A stretch of 64,000 bases of DNA from positions 1-64,000 of the forward strand of contig JALOCJ010000010.1 of assembly GCA_023227825.1 (NCBI GenBank), read 5' to 3'. Shown in pieces: positions 16,258 through 26,140 of the stretch (within the stretch, counting starts at the first letter, position 1; the number at the start of each line of letters is the position of its first letter). Under the pieces are notes generated by a model. The model was not told where the DNA came from, did no database searches, and worked only from the letters and a program-made list of their open reading frames with translations. The position numbers were made by a program, and so were the translations under genes. Source of the stretch: Candidatus Cloacimonas sp. (lineage in GTDB: Bacteria > Cloacimonadota > Cloacimonadia > Cloacimonadales > Cloacimonadaceae).

Positions 16258-18884
16258 TTTTCTCCTAAAAGTTGATTCTGAATCTTTTGCAGATATTGCC
16301 ATGCCTCTAAGGGAGATAATTTATCCAGATCAATCTCTTTGATTTCGTTTATTACGGGATCGTTTTCACTGGCTTTATCGGCTAAAATCTCAAAAATATC
16401 AATTTGAGGAACATCCCGCACTAATTTCTTACGGATGGTTGCTGTTAGCCCCTGGGGACTGATTTCATGCTCTTCCAGGTTTTTTAAGATTTCTTTTGCT
16501 CGCCGGATTACCTTTTCAGGAATTCCAGCTAAACGGGCAACCTGGATACCGTAACTTTGATCTGCCCCACCGCGTTCAATTTTGCGAATAAAAATCATTT
16601 CTTCATTCCATTGCTTTACAGCTACATTGTAATTTTTAATTTCCGGATAGAGATTTTCCAGTTCTGTTAACTCATGATAGTGCGTAGCAAAAAGGGTTAA
16701 CGAATGGATATTTTTTTGAATATATTCAATAATAGCCCAAGCTAAAGATAAGCCATCAAAGGTAGAAGTTCCTCTGCCTATTTCATCCAATAAAATCAGG
16801 GAATTGGAAGTGGCAGAATGCAGAATATTAGCGGTTTCTATCATCTCCACTAAAAAAGTGCTTTGACCTTGTGCTAAGTTATCGGAAGCACCAACTCTGG
16901 TAAAAACACGATCAAAAACAGGTAGGGTCATTTTACTTGCCGGAATAAAACTTCCCATTTGGGCTAAAATAACCAGTAAACCAACCTGCCTTAAATAGGT
17001 TGATTTTCCTGCCATATTAGGTCCTGTAATAATAGCAATACTGGTTTCGGGATAATCCAGTTCTGTGTCATTGGGAATAAATTTATCGCTTTCCATCAGT
17101 TTCTCTATAACAGGATGCCTTCCATCTGTAATATGTAATTCCCGGCATTCAGTAAAAACGGGACGGGAATATTGATTCTGCCAGGCAAGAAATGCTAAAG
17201 ATGATAGAACATCCAGTTCGGCAATAACCTCGCTTAATTGTTGGAAACGAGGTAGGAACTCAGCTAAATTCTGACGGAGTTCTTTGAAAAGCTCATATTC
17301 CAAATTTTTAATCTTCTCTTCTGAAGAAAGGACTTTTGCTTCAAATTCCTTCAGGCGCGGTGAAATAAAGCGTTCACTATTGGTCAATGTCTGTTTGGGA
17401 ATATAATAATCCGGCACTTTGTTTTTGTTGGCAGAACTCACTTCTATATAATAACCAAAAACGCGATTATAGCCAACCTTTAAATTATTGATACCTGTTT
17501 TCCGGCGTTCATCTTCTTCCAAACGAGCTATCCAGCTTTTGCCGTCATAAATAATTTCCATCAGTTCATCCAGTTCGGGATTATAGCCCTTGGCAAAAAT
17601 TCCGCCTTCAGATATTGTTATAGGGGGATTATCGTTAATAGCTTTTGCAAGGAGTGATATAATATCCTCAAAACTGCCCATATTCTGTTTCCAGACAGCA
17701 AATTGGGGATGTTCAAAAGTGCTTAACTTGTTTTGCAGGTTTCCGGCTGAATACAGATAGGACTTTAGAGCAATAAGCTCCCTCGGATTTATTCTTAAAG
17801 AGCCCAGACGGGTAACTAAACGAGTTATATCTCCAATCTCTTTTAAGATTAAGCGCAATTCTTTTAAATGGCTGCTGTTATCTATAAAGGACTGAATGAT
17901 GTCCTGCCGAAAAGTAATTTCCTTGATGTCTAAAAGAGGATGCAACAGCCATTGCTGTAAAAGCCGCGAACCCATGGGAGTCATTGTTTGGTCTATAACG
18001 GAAAGCAAACTGCCATATTTTGTGCCATAGCGAAGAGAACGAACCAGTTCCAGATTCCTTCTGCTGATTTCATCTAGCTGCATATATTGGGAAAGGGAAT
18101 AATATCTTAACGAAGAAATATGATTCAATGGAGAAGTATAAAGTCCTTGCACATAAGCTAATGCTGCACCTGCTGCCGTAGCCCCCAAAAGTTTATTATG
18201 CGCTCCATAGGGTTCTAAGGTAGTAACTCCAAAATGTTTTTTTAAAGTTGCTATTGCTTCCTGAGGTTGAAACTGCCAGCTGTCAAAAACAGTAATTGTA
18301 GGTAAGGTCTCCAGAGGTAAGCTCTTCACAAATTCTTCTGCCTGAGAGCTATCAACAATTAATTCAGCAGCCCGAAATCTTTGTAATTCATTTACCAGTT
18401 CTTCTTTATCCAGTTCCGTAAAAAGAAAATCACCTGTAGAAATATCTAAATGTGCTAAACCGATTTTCCTTTGTGGATCGTTATAATATAAAGAAGCTAA
18501 AAAAACATTGGCATTACCTTCCAGAAAGGACTGATCCAATACAGCACCTGGAGTTATGATTTCAGTTACTTCGCGCTTTACCAGCCCTATTGCCTTTTTG
18601 GGGTCTTCCGTTTGTTCACAGATAGCAATTTTCAGCCCGGCTTTAATCAGTTTATCTAAATAGGTGTTCAGGGAATGGTAAGGAAAACCGGCTAAAGGAA
18701 CAGGATTTTCGTCATTCTTATTCCGCGTTGTAAGAGTGATATTTAAAATCCTGGAAGCGGTATAAGCATCTTCAAAAAATGTTTCATAGAAATCGCCCAT
18801 CCGAAAAAGAATAAGCTTATCAGGATGTTTTTCTTTCACAGCATAATACTGTTTCAGCATCGGTGTTAGCTTGTTATCTTCCAC
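16254..18884 (-). CDS. mutS: DNA mismatch repair protein MutS
   Basis: This full-length 876-aa MutS has the mismatch-reading motif GDFYETF (F32, E34) in the N-terminal domain, the clamp and lever regions, and the ATPase with GPNMAGKSTYLRQ, DEIGRGTSTFDG and ATHYHEL. It recognises mispairs and recruits MutL; no mutL is in the window. The gene begins 2 bp after the TPR/SPOR gene and ends in a 4-bp overlap with the SurA-like lipoprotein gene, so it belongs to the rho-mutS-tadA transcription unit. Confidence 0.97.
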   Translation of the reverse strand: MEDNKLTPMLKQYYAVKEKHPDKLILFRMGDFYETFFEDAYTASRILNITLTTRNKNDENPVPLAGFPYHSLNTYLDKLIKAGLKIAICEQTEDPKKAIGLVKREVTEIITPGAVLDQSFLEGNANVFLASLYYNDPQRKIGLAHLDISTGDFLFTELDKEELVNELQRFRAAELIVDSSQAEEFVKSLPLETLPTITVFDSWQFQPQEAIATLKKHFGVTTLEPYGAHNKLLGATAAGAALAYVQGLYTSPLNHISSLRYYSLSQYMQLDEISRRNLELVRSLRYGTKYGSLLSVIDQTMTPMGSRLLQQWLLHPLLDIKEITFRQDIIQSFIDNSSHLKELRLILKEIGDITRLVTRLGSLRINPRELIALKSYLYSAGNLQNKLSTFEHPQFAVWKQNMGSFEDIISLLAKAINDNPPITISEGGIFAKGYNPELDELMEIIYDGKSWIARLEEDERRKTGINNLKVGYNRVFGYYIEVSSANKNKVPDYYIPKQTLTNSERFISPRLKEFEAKVLSSEEKIKNLEYELFKELRQNLAEFLPRFQQLSEVIAELDVLSSLAFLAWQNQYSRPVFTECRELHITDGRHPVIEKLMESDKFIPNDTELDYPETSIAIITGPNMAGKSTYLRQVGLLVILAQMGSFIPASKMTLPVFDRVFTRVGASDNLAQGQSTFLVEMIETANILHSATSNSLILLDEIGRGTSTFDGLSLAWAIIEYIQKNIHSLTLFATHYHELTELENLYPEIKNYNVAVKQWNEEMIFIRKIERGGADQSYGIQVARLAGIPEKVIRRAKEILKNLEEHEISPQGLTATIRKKLVRDVPQIDIFEILADKASENDPVINEIKEIDLDKLSPLEAWQYLQKIQNQLLGEK

Positions 18885-18886
18885 TT

Positions 18887-20059
18887 TTAGTATGCCGTGA
18901 TAAAGGAATTGATATCATTTGTTGCCAGAAGTTCTTTTGCTTCTTCTGCTTGGGTTCTATCCGGAAAAGAACCGCAAACAACAACCCAGCTTTTTTTCCC
19001 TCCGCTTATATCTTCATAGTAGGCAGCAGGTATATTAAGCAGGCGGATATTTATTACTAAACGATTAGCATTGCTTTCCACAGAAAATCTTCCTGCTTGC
19101 AACCAATAACCTTCTTTGGGCTTTTCTTTTAATTTAACTGGGGCATCCTGTCTAACTTCAAGCTTAGGGGAAACAGTTGAAGTAGAGGGCTTTGTTTCAG
19201 CTGGCACACCGAGTTTTAAAGTATCTGGCTGTTCTTCTTGCACAATAGTAACTTGCAAAGGAGAATAGGGATAAAGAAAACTAATATCTATATTCGGTTT
19301 ACTCCTTTTTATCTCTAAAATACGGTCTTCAATATCATAAGCAACCTGAGAATAGTGGTCCAATTCATAACCCTTACGATAGGCATTTATAGCATCAATT
19401 GGTGCATCGGAAAGTTCATAAGCATAACCCAGACGGTAATAAAAATACTGTTCATCTATTTCGCGCAGTTTGGCATTTTGCAATTTCAGTAAAGTAGTAA
19501 CTGCACTGTATGCTTTTTTTTGTGCCAGGTAACAATCTGCAATCAGATAATATGATTTCTCTGCAAATTCTCCGCGGGGTTCTAAACGCAAATAATTTTC
19601 ACAATTGCTGATAGCAGTTGCATAATCGTCTTTCCAGCAGGCACACAATCCAAGCCAGTAAAAGCGTTCTATGATTTCGGGTGAAGTTATTCGCCTTAAG
19701 TATAAGGTTGCCTCTTCAATTTTGCGGTCAAGAATAAATATTTTACCCAGTTCAAAAAGAGATTTCTGAGCATAAGGACTTTTGGGAAACTTTTCTATTA
19801 ACCACTGATGTGCAGAAATTGCCTCTTCTGTTTTCACTTTCAATAAGGCAACATAAAAACCCAAACAGGCACGTTCTTCTTCATTAACAGGTTTCAGGGT
19901 GCTGATAAGGGCAGAGAGTTCATCCAGTTTTCCGTTGTTATATAGTTTATCTAAATCTTGAAATTCCTTTCTAACAGCCGCTAAAGCGAAACAACATAAT
20001 CCTGTCAGCCAAAAGGAAAGAAGGATTCGCTTAACAACTGGAAAGGGACTTTTGAACAT
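18887..20059 (-). CDS. exported TPR protein with C-terminal SPOR domain
   Basis: This 390-aa protein has an N-terminal signal-like hydrophobic segment (ILLSFWLTGLCCFALAA), several tetratricopeptide-like repeats across residues 35-240, a Pro/Lys/Thr-rich linker, and a C-terminal SPOR domain (GYWLQAGRFSVESNA ... SWVVVCGSFPDRTQA). SPOR domains bind denuded peptidoglycan glycan strands, so the protein likely works in the periplasm in envelope or division-related assembly. ATG 20059 overlaps the rho stop as TGATG; a TTG one codon earlier is also possible. mutS follows after 2 bp. Confidence 0.8.
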   Translation of the reverse strand: MFKSPFPVVKRILLSFWLTGLCCFALAAVRKEFQDLDKLYNNGKLDELSALISTLKPVNEEERACLGFYVALLKVKTEEAISAHQWLIEKFPKSPYAQKSLFELGKIFILDRKIEEATLYLRRITSPEIIERFYWLGLCACWKDDYATAISNCENYLRLEPRGEFAEKSYYLIADCYLAQKKAYSAVTTLLKLQNAKLREIDEQYFYYRLGYAYELSDAPIDAINAYRKGYELDHYSQVAYDIEDRILEIKRSKPNIDISFLYPYSPLQVTIVQEEQPDTLKLGVPAETKPSTSTVSPKLEVRQDAPVKLKEKPKEGYWLQAGRFSVESNANRLVINIRLLNIPAAYYEDISGGKKSWVVVCGSFPDRTQAEEAKELLATNDINSFITAY

Positions 20060-21318
20060 CAATTGCTCATTGAAGTAAGCAGTTCTTCGTTGTTCTTGGT
20101 TGCCTGCATCTTTTTCCGCAAGGTCTCTATACCTTGAATAGGAGAAATGGTCTTTAAATATTTACGCAACACATACATCCTGTTCAACTCGTTTTGTGTT
20201 AAGAGCAATTCTTCACGTCGGGTTCCACTTTTTACTAAGTCAATTGCAGGATACAATCTCATATCACTGATAGTGCGGTCTAAAACCAGTTCCATATTAC
20301 CAGTACCTTTAAATTCTTCAAAAATAACCTGGTCCATTTTGCTGCCGGTATCAATTAAAGCTGTAGCAATAATCGTTAAACTACCTGCTTCTTCAGTTTT
20401 GCGGGCAGAACCAAAAAACTTTTTGGGCTTAATCAATCCATTGGCATCAATTCCACCGCTTAAGACCTTTCCACTGGAAGGAGTTATATTATTATAAGCT
20501 CTTGCCAAACGAGTGATGCTATCTAAAACAATAACTACATCCTGATTTAGTTCTACCATTCGTTTTGCTTTTTCCAAAACCATTTCGCTAACTGCAGAAT
20601 GATTTTTGGGGGATTCATCAAAAGTGGAACTAATAACTTCCCTATTACCCGGTTTAAGGATTTTTTTCATTTCTGTAACTTCTTCGGGACGTTCATCAAC
20701 TAATAAAACAATTAGGCAAACTTCAGGATGATTACTGAGTATTGCATTTGCTGTATCCTGCAATAAAGTAGTTTTTCCTGTTCTGGGAGCAGCTACAATC
20801 AATCCTCGTTGCCCTTTTCCAATTGGTGTAAAAAGATTTATTATCCTTGTGCTATAGTTATCAGGATCAAATTCCAGGTTTAAGCGTTCTGTTGGATAAT
20901 AAGGGGTAAGTTCATCAAAGGGACGCAAATTCTGCATACAATCAGGAGCCATATTGTTAACTGACTCTACTCTGAGCAGAGCATAATATTTCTCTCCTTC
21001 TTTCGGGCTACGAACAGGACCGCTGACCATATTTCCGGTTTTAAGTCCGAAGCGCTTTATTTGCGTTAGAGATACATATACATCATCGCGACCCGGAGTA
21101 TAGTTATTTTGAGGAAAGCGTAAGAATCCAAAACCATCTTCCATAATTTCCAGACAGCCAGTTACAAAGGCAAGCCCTTCTTGAGCTGCCTGAAATTCCA
21201 GCATTTTGAAAATCAGTTCTGTTCCTTTATATTGTGTATAGCTCGGCAAGCCCATTTTTTTTGCCAGGCGGCTTAGTTGAAGTTGATTCAAGCTAAAGAG
21301 GTCTTCTTCAAACAGCAT
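20059..21318 (-). CDS. rho: transcription termination factor Rho
   Basis: This 419-aa protein is the same length as E. coli Rho. It carries an N-terminal Rho_N helical domain ([18 protein letters not shown]), the RNA-binding CSD-like domain ([11 protein letters not shown]), and the RecA-like ATPase with [10 protein letters not shown] (Walker A) and [16 protein letters not shown] (Walker B/Q-loop region). The family motif [12 protein letters not shown] is intact. It is a hexameric RNA translocase that ends transcription. Its stop overlaps the downstream TPR/SPOR gene. Confidence 0.97.
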   Translation of the reverse strand: MLFEEDLFSLNQLQLSRLAKKMGLPSYTQYKGTELIFKMLEFQAAQEGLAFVTGCLEIMEDGFGFLRFPQNNYTPGRDDVYVSLTQIKRFGLKTGNMVSGPVRSPKEGEKYYALLRVESVNNMAPDCMQNLRPFDELTPYYPTERLNLEFDPDNYSTRIINLFTPIGKGQRGLIVAAPRTGKTTLLQDTANAILSNHPEVCLIVLLVDERPEEVTEMKKILKPGNREVISSTFDESPKNHSAVSEMVLEKAKRMVELNQDVVIVLDSITRLARAYNNITPSSGKVLSGGIDANGLIKPKKFFGSARKTEEAGSLTIIATALIDTGSKMDQVIFEEFKGTGNMELVLDRTISDMRLYPAIDLVKSGTRREELLLTQNELNRMYVLRKYLKTISPIQGIETLRKKMQATKNNEELLTSMSN

Positions 21319-21361
21319 TCGTTATCTCCTTTATCAGCTATTCGTTATAGCTTTATTTTCA

Positions 21362-22072
21362 TTATTTTTTATAGGCGGTTATAGCTAAACGACAAGCACC
21401 GGCATAACCGATTTCTTTGATGCGTTCCATCAATTTCTGCCCTTCTTTGATTAAATCATCCGTGTTTTCCATTGTCTGCAGACGTTTAATAATATCCTGA
21501 CAGTTTCGTATCAAAGCAGCACAATTCTTGCCAGGGTCATCTACAGGAACATAGAAATCCACAATTTTAACTTTTTTCAAAGGCATTTTTTTAATTATAT
21601 CCTGCAGTTCTTTTCGGGTAAATGTTTTTTGATGATAAGCTCCTAAAAGGCGGTCTACTGAAGCAACCCAATGATGCATCATAATATGTGTTTCTTGAGC
21701 AGGGGTTTGTTCACCGTCACAATACATTTCTGTTATTAACATCAAGCCCTCAGGTTTCAGAACTCTTATCATTTCATTTAGAACTTTCTCTCTGTTCTTT
21801 ATATGGTGTAAAGCATCGGACATACATACCAGATCAAAGTAATTATCTTCAAACTGCATATCTTCCAGATTCATACGGAATATTTCTATATTATTTTCAG
21901 GGAATATTTTTTGGGCATAGTCCACACAACGTGCCGAGGAATCAACTCCAATGATTTGGGTGTAGGATTTCAGATGTTGTTTGAGGGTTGTAATAAAGTC
22001 ACCTTTTCCTGTTGCTGCATCTAGCACATTACCACCATCTATTTTGGACAGTATTTTGATGATTTCATTCAT
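21362..22072 (-). CDS. class I SAM-dependent methyltransferase (UbiE-like)
   Basis: This 236-aa protein has a Rossmann methyltransferase core: motif I NVLDAATGKGDF (residues 15-26), acidic IIGVDSS, YFDLVCMSDALHHI (motif IV region) and RVLKPEGLMLITE. The C-terminal third is helical with no known domain. The substrate is unknown; UbiE-like small-molecule methylation is the nearest description. ATG 22072 has GAGGAG upstream. It stands 43 bp before rho in transcription order and may be its upstream operon partner. Confidence 0.82.
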   Translation of the reverse strand: MNEIIKILSKIDGGNVLDAATGKGDFITTLKQHLKSYTQIIGVDSSARCVDYAQKIFPENNIEIFRMNLEDMQFEDNYFDLVCMSDALHHIKNREKVLNEMIRVLKPEGLMLITEMYCDGEQTPAQETHIMMHHWVASVDRLLGAYHQKTFTRKELQDIIKKMPLKKVKIVDFYVPVDDPGKNCAALIRNCQDIIKRLQTMENTDDLIKEGQKLMERIKEIGYAGACRLAITAYKK

Positions 22073-22204
22073 AAGAGAACTCCTCGCTTGTATTTTGATA
22101 TGGGATTTTTGCCGCTATGTTTTTCTTCTCTGATTGAGCAGTTCAAAGGACTGCAATTTTATTTTTTATCTACCATACCAATCATTTATATCTGCCATTT
22201 TCCG

Positions 22205-23101
22205 TCAAGTATTATCTTTCACGGGGATGTTTAAATTAGGAAGATAACGGATTAAATTTCGGTAGTGTTTACGAATTGAAGTTATAAACCTTGGCTCTTT
22301 ATAATTGGCAAGCGTCTCCAATGCCTTTACACGGCCATAATTATAAAAATCCATTGCTTTATGAAAAGCAAAAGGATGACCTTCTGCCATTCCTGCTTCA
22401 ATTACAATATCAGGACTAAAAGTTGCAATGTCCCTAATTGCCAGATATGCTTGATTTTGTAAAACAGCATCAAAAATAATTTCGGTTCTGCTTAAGCGCC
22501 TGATTTTGGATGTCTCATCACTTTCCAAATTGATAAAACAAGCACTTTTTTGGGCTTCGGGCAAAACATTAACAGCAATAACTTTATCTTTGAGAAATAA
22601 AGAAGAGAAAGCCAAAGGCAAAGGATGTTCAATTCCTCCGTCAATAAAGAGATATTGCTTAAATTTATAGGGAGCAAAAAGAACTGGCAATGAAGAAGAA
22701 GCTCTCATTGCATCAGCATAAAGCCCTTTGTTAAAAAGAACGGTGCTATTACTTATTAAATCGTAGGCACAGGCAATAAAAGGAATTTTCCCCTCTTCTA
22801 TTTTTTTGCCTTCTGTCCAATTTAAAAACAACTTCAGTAAAGAGCTGCCATCAAAAATACCTTGTATGGTTCGGTCTAAATTAAACGGTGAAAATATTTT
22901 GGTATTCTTGAAACTTTTAGAAATCTCATATATTTGTTCAGAATTGAGACCTGCTGAATACAAACCACCTATAATACTTCCCATACTGGAACCGATTATA
23001 CTAGTTATTTCATATTGTTCTTCCAAAACACTTAAAACACCAATATGTGCTAATCCCAATGCAGAACCACCACCTAAAATGAGAGTTGCCTTTTCTTTCA
23101 T
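22205..23101 (-). CDS. patatin-like phospholipase (RssA/YlbK-type)
   Basis: This 298-aa serine lipase-like protein has the oxyanion-hole motif GGGSALGLAHIG (10-21), the nucleophile elbow GSSMG (37-41, Ser39), and the catalytic dyad Asp in FIDGGIEHPLPL. No signal peptide or POTRA/beta-barrel extension is present, so it is a cytosolic or membrane-associated short form like RssA or YlbK. It likely hydrolyses acyl esters; the natural substrate is unknown. It is the first gene of the minus-strand run, 132 bp before the methyltransferase gene. Confidence 0.88.
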   Translation of the reverse strand: MKEKATLILGGGSALGLAHIGVLSVLEEQYEITSIIGSSMGSIIGGLYSAGLNSEQIYEISKSFKNTKIFSPFNLDRTIQGIFDGSSLLKLFLNWTEGKKIEEGKIPFIACAYDLISNSTVLFNKGLYADAMRASSSLPVLFAPYKFKQYLFIDGGIEHPLPLAFSSLFLKDKVIAVNVLPEAQKSACFINLESDETSKIRRLSRTEIIFDAVLQNQAYLAIRDIATFSPDIVIEAGMAEGHPFAFHKAMDFYNYGRVKALETLANYKEPRFITSIRKHYRNLIRYLPNLNIPVKDNT

Positions 23102-23255
23102 TTTCCATCTATCCTGATTTTTTTTCCTTAAACCTAAATAAAGCTAAACAGTCAAGCTTTATTTGGCTTTTAGTTAGCAATGTTATTTTACCGGAAAGAA
23201 AATAAAAACTCGACAGAAATTTTAACTTTCAAAATAAGGACTCGTGACGAACTTT

Positions 23256-23349
23256 CGGAAGAACGATGTCCTCGTCGTTCATTTTCAACTGTCCGGAAGA
23301 ACGACGTCCTCGTCGTTCATTTTCAACGGTGGTTGACAAGATGTCAACC
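23256..23349. repeat. three hairpin repeats just upstream of the NatA gene
   Basis: Hairpins lie at 23261-23280 (GAACGAT/GTCGTTC arms, loop GTCCTC region), 23299-23318 (GAACGAC/GTCGTTC, loop GTCCTC) and 23331-23349 (GGTTGAC/GTCAACC, loop AAGAT). The first two follow CGGAA on their left; the third is in the opposite orientation and is followed by TTCCGG. They occupy the space immediately before the ribosome-binding site of the ABC ATPase gene. Related copies lie at 43339-43634. Confidence 0.88.
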
Positions 23350-23370
23350 TTCCGGTAAAGGAGAAAGTAT

Positions 23371-24138
23371 ATGATCAAAGTAGAAAACTTGAGCAAGGTC
23401 TTTACCAAAAAAGATGGAACAAACTTCTACGCTGTAGATAGAATTAATTTTAATGCTGGTGATGGTGAGATTGTCTGTCTTTTGGGAGTAAATGGAGCTG
23501 GAAAAACAACTACAATGCGAATTCTTTCTACTGTTTTTCAGCCCTCGGAAGGAACTGCTGAAATTCAGGGTTGGGATATTAAAAAGCATCCAGGAAAAGT
23601 AAGAGAAAATATTGGTTTTCTTTCCGGCGATACAGGACTTTATGATCGTTTAAGCGGAAGAGAATTTATAACCTATTTCGGTCGTCTTTATAGTATTGAA
23701 GATAGTGTTATTGCCAAGCGGATTAAAGAAATGGCGGATTTACTGGATATGAATGAATTCTTGGATAAAAAGATAGGGTTTCTATCTTCCGGGATGAAAC
23801 AAAAGGTATCAATAGTGCGTTCTATCATTCATGATCCACCAGTTATGATTTTTGATGAGCCAACTGCCGGTTTGGATATCTTAACTGCCAGAAACATTGT
23901 TTCCTTTATTCGGGATTGCAAGCAGAGAGGGAAATGTGTATTATTTTCTACACACATTATGCGCGAAGCAGAACGTCTGGCAGATAGAATCGTGATGATT
24001 CATAAAGGCAAAATTTTAGCAGATGGAACCCTGGAGGACTTGCGTAATATATCTACTCAAACTGACCTGGATGATATTTTTGTTTTTTACATCAATCAAT
24101 ATACAGATGAAATGGAGCTGAGAGCAAATGAATTTTAA
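23371..24138 (+). CDS. ABC transporter ATP-binding protein, NatA-like
   Basis: This 255-aa ABC ATPase has all motifs: Walker A GVNGAGKTT (39-47), signature LSSGMKQ (138-144), Walker B VMIFDEPTAGLD (D162/E163) and H-loop STHIMREAE. The sequence is of the NatA/CcmA-like export group, and it pairs with the permease gene that overlaps it by 11 bp. The ATG has AAAGGAG upstream. NatAB systems export Na+ or other cytotoxic cations; the substrate here is not known. Confidence 0.9.
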   Translation: MIKVENLSKVFTKKDGTNFYAVDRINFNAGDGEIVCLLGVNGAGKTTTMRILSTVFQPSEGTAEIQGWDIKKHPGKVRENIGFLSGDTGLYDRLSGREFITYFGRLYSIEDSVIAKRIKEMADLLDMNEFLDKKIGFLSSGMKQKVSIVRSIIHDPPVMIFDEPTAGLDILTARNIVSFIRDCKQRGKCVLFSTHIMREAERLADRIVMIHKGKILADGTLEDLRNISTQTDLDDIFVFYINQYTDEMELRANEF

Positions 24139-26140
24139 ACACTCGTTGGTAATTTACAGAAAAGAGTTAAGGGAAGTTCTAAGGGATAAAAGAACTATTT
24201 TTACTACTTTCATTCTGCCTATTATTTTATATCCTTTTATCATTGTTGGTTTTAATTCCATAATGATCCGTCAAACTAAATCACTGGAAGAACGCGGAGC
24301 TACTGTTGCTGTGCAAGATAGCGTAAATAATAATATATCCCGCCAATTTATTCAGGATTTGATGACTATTAAAAATTATACCATTATACCTTACACCAAA
24401 ACAACTCCCCGTCTTTATGAAGATAAAGATATTCAGAGCATAGTTACCATCTGTGATTCTCTGGGAAGTGACGGAACACAATTTTTCAAGGTCTATATTC
24501 AATATGACAAATCCAAAGATCAGAGTAGAATGGTCTTTAACAAGCTTTCCGAGCAACTTTCCCAAACCGAAAAGGAACTGCAGAAAGAGTTTTTACAAAG
24601 TTCCGGTATTAGTCCTGATTTTTTAAACCTGATTGATATTCGGGAACGGGATACTTCCAGTGCGCAAAAGAAAATGGGAATGATTTTGGGTATGTTTTTA
24701 CCCTATATTATTATAATGATGTTATTTGCGGGTGCTTCTATTGTAGCTGCAGATTTAGTAGCGGGTGAAAAAGAAAGAAAAACATTGGAGACCTTGCTTG
24801 TTTCTTCAGTAGGGCGTTTAGAAATTGTTTGCGGTAAATATTTAACTATCATTACTCTGGCAATGTTGAATATGATCGTAAACCTGTTCAGTATCAGTTT
24901 TTCCCTGAGATTTATGTTGGCAAATCAAAATACAGAAATGGCTGGTGTTTCATTACCTGTTAATGCCATATTGATTTTGTTGATAGCTATGATTCCTTTG
25001 GCAACTTTATTTGCTGCTATCCTGTTATCAATTTCCACTTTCAGCAGAAATATCAAAGAGGCAAGAAGCTATGAGCAGCCCTTATTGATAATAGCAATGC
25101 TTTTGGGAATGGTAAGTTTCTTTCCGGCAATTGAAATTAGCAATTTGCTGGCTTTAATTCCGGTTGTGAATATTGCCTTACTTTTCAAAGCGGTTTTAAT
25201 TAATGAATATGCATTTTCTCATATATTAATAACAATTTTCAGCACTTTGCTTCTGGATCTGATTGCTATTCTTATTACAATCAAACTTTTCCAAACGGAA
25301 TCAGTTCTTTTCAGGACAGAAGAAGAAAGCGGCGGTTGGAAAGTTCTTAAGAGAAAGCCAAAGACATTTTTCAATCCTTACAATGGAATTTTCTATTTTT
25401 CTATTGCCTTAATAGTGTTATATTATCTGGGAAGTTACTGGCAGGTAAAAGACCTCTTCAGCGGGCTGATACAAACAGAAATTATTATCATTGCTTTACC
25501 GGTTTTGTTAATTTTAAAGTTATTACGCCTAAAACCCAAAGAGGTCTTAAGATTAAAAACGCCGAAATGGCATAGCTTTCTTTTTATTCCTTTTATAGCC
25601 ATATCTGCTCAAATAATTGCATCCATAATTTCGCAGTTGATAAATATTATATTCCCCTTTCCGGAAAAATATTTGGAGGCACTTTCTAATTTATATAAAA
25701 TGAATGAAACCCCCTGGAAGGTCTTTCTGGCAATAGCTTTATTACCTGGAATCTGTGAAGAACTGCTTTTCCGGGGATTTCTCATCCGTTTTTTTGAAAA
25801 GTATTCAGTTAGATGGGCAGTTGTAATCAGTGCAATTCTTTTTGCTGTCTATCATCTTGATCCTTTCCGTTTTATCCCGGTTTTGCTTTTGGGCTTGTTA
25901 TTAGGTTATTTGGCAGTGCGTTCCGGTTCCCTTTATGCTAGTATGTTTGCGCATATTATTAATAATGGAATGGCTTTTGTGCTTGTAACTTTCAGCAATG
26001 CCGGATGGGTAAAATTTATCGCTAAGGATGGAGAAAATATAAACTATTGGCTAATTGCACCTGCTTTGATTATATTTTGTATATCTCTTTATGCATTTCA
26101 TAAAGTTACTACCAAAGGAGAAGATAAATGTGTGGAATAG
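24128..26140 (+). CDS. ABC-2 permease fused to CPBP/CAAX-type membrane protease
   Basis: This 670-aa fusion begins with a NatB-like ABC-2 permease (about residues 1-410): an N-terminal membrane helix, a periplasmic domain, then AADLVAGEKERKTLETLLVSS and five further helices. A second membrane domain of the CPBP (CAAX prenyl protease/bacteriocin-processing) family follows, with EELLFRG (544-550), a YHLDPFRF motif and SGSLYASMFAHIINN. These hold the expected Glu-Glu, Arg and His ligands. The NatB-CPBP fusion is a known architecture. It overlaps the ATPase gene by 11 bp and glmS by 13 bp. It may couple export with proteolysis in the membrane. Confidence 0.88.
   Translation: MNFKHSLVIYRKELREVLRDKRTIFTTFILPIILYPFIIVGFNSIMIRQTKSLEERGATVAVQDSVNNNISRQFIQDLMTIKNYTIIPYTKTTPRLYEDKDIQSIVTICDSLGSDGTQFFKVYIQYDKSKDQSRMVFNKLSEQLSQTEKELQKEFLQSSGISPDFLNLIDIRERDTSSAQKKMGMILGMFLPYIIIMMLFAGASIVAADLVAGEKERKTLETLLVSSVGRLEIVCGKYLTIITLAMLNMIVNLFSISFSLRFMLANQNTEMAGVSLPVNAILILLIAMIPLATLFAAILLSISTFSRNIKEARSYEQPLLIIAMLLGMVSFFPAIEISNLLALIPVVNIALLFKAVLINEYAFSHILITIFSTLLLDLIAILITIKLFQTESVLFRTEEESGGWKVLKRKPKTFFNPYNGIFYFSIALIVLYYLGSYWQVKDLFSGLIQTEIIIIALPVLLILKLLRLKPKEVLRLKTPKWHSFLFIPFIAISAQIIASIISQLINIIFPFPEKYLEALSNLYKMNETPWKVFLAIALLPGICEELLFRGFLIRFFEKYSVRWAVVISAILFAVYHLDPFRFIPVLLLGLLLGYLAVRSGSLYASMFAHIINNGMAFVLVTFSNAGWVKFIAKDGENINYWLIAPALIIFCISLYAFHKVTTKGEDKCVE

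Noticed and set aside
22148..22172. hairpin GCAGTTC/GGACTGC followed by T-rich sequence on the plus strand
   Set aside because: The flanking genes are on the minus strand, so the T-tract is on the wrong side for a terminator of those genes.
23180..23374. 64-codon plus-strand frame before the NatA gene
   Set aside because: It runs through the three hairpin repeats and ends at the real gene start; no support as a gene.
26100..26127. glmS ribozyme/riboswitch
   Set aside because: The glmS start lies inside the upstream permease gene, leaving no leader for the ribozyme.
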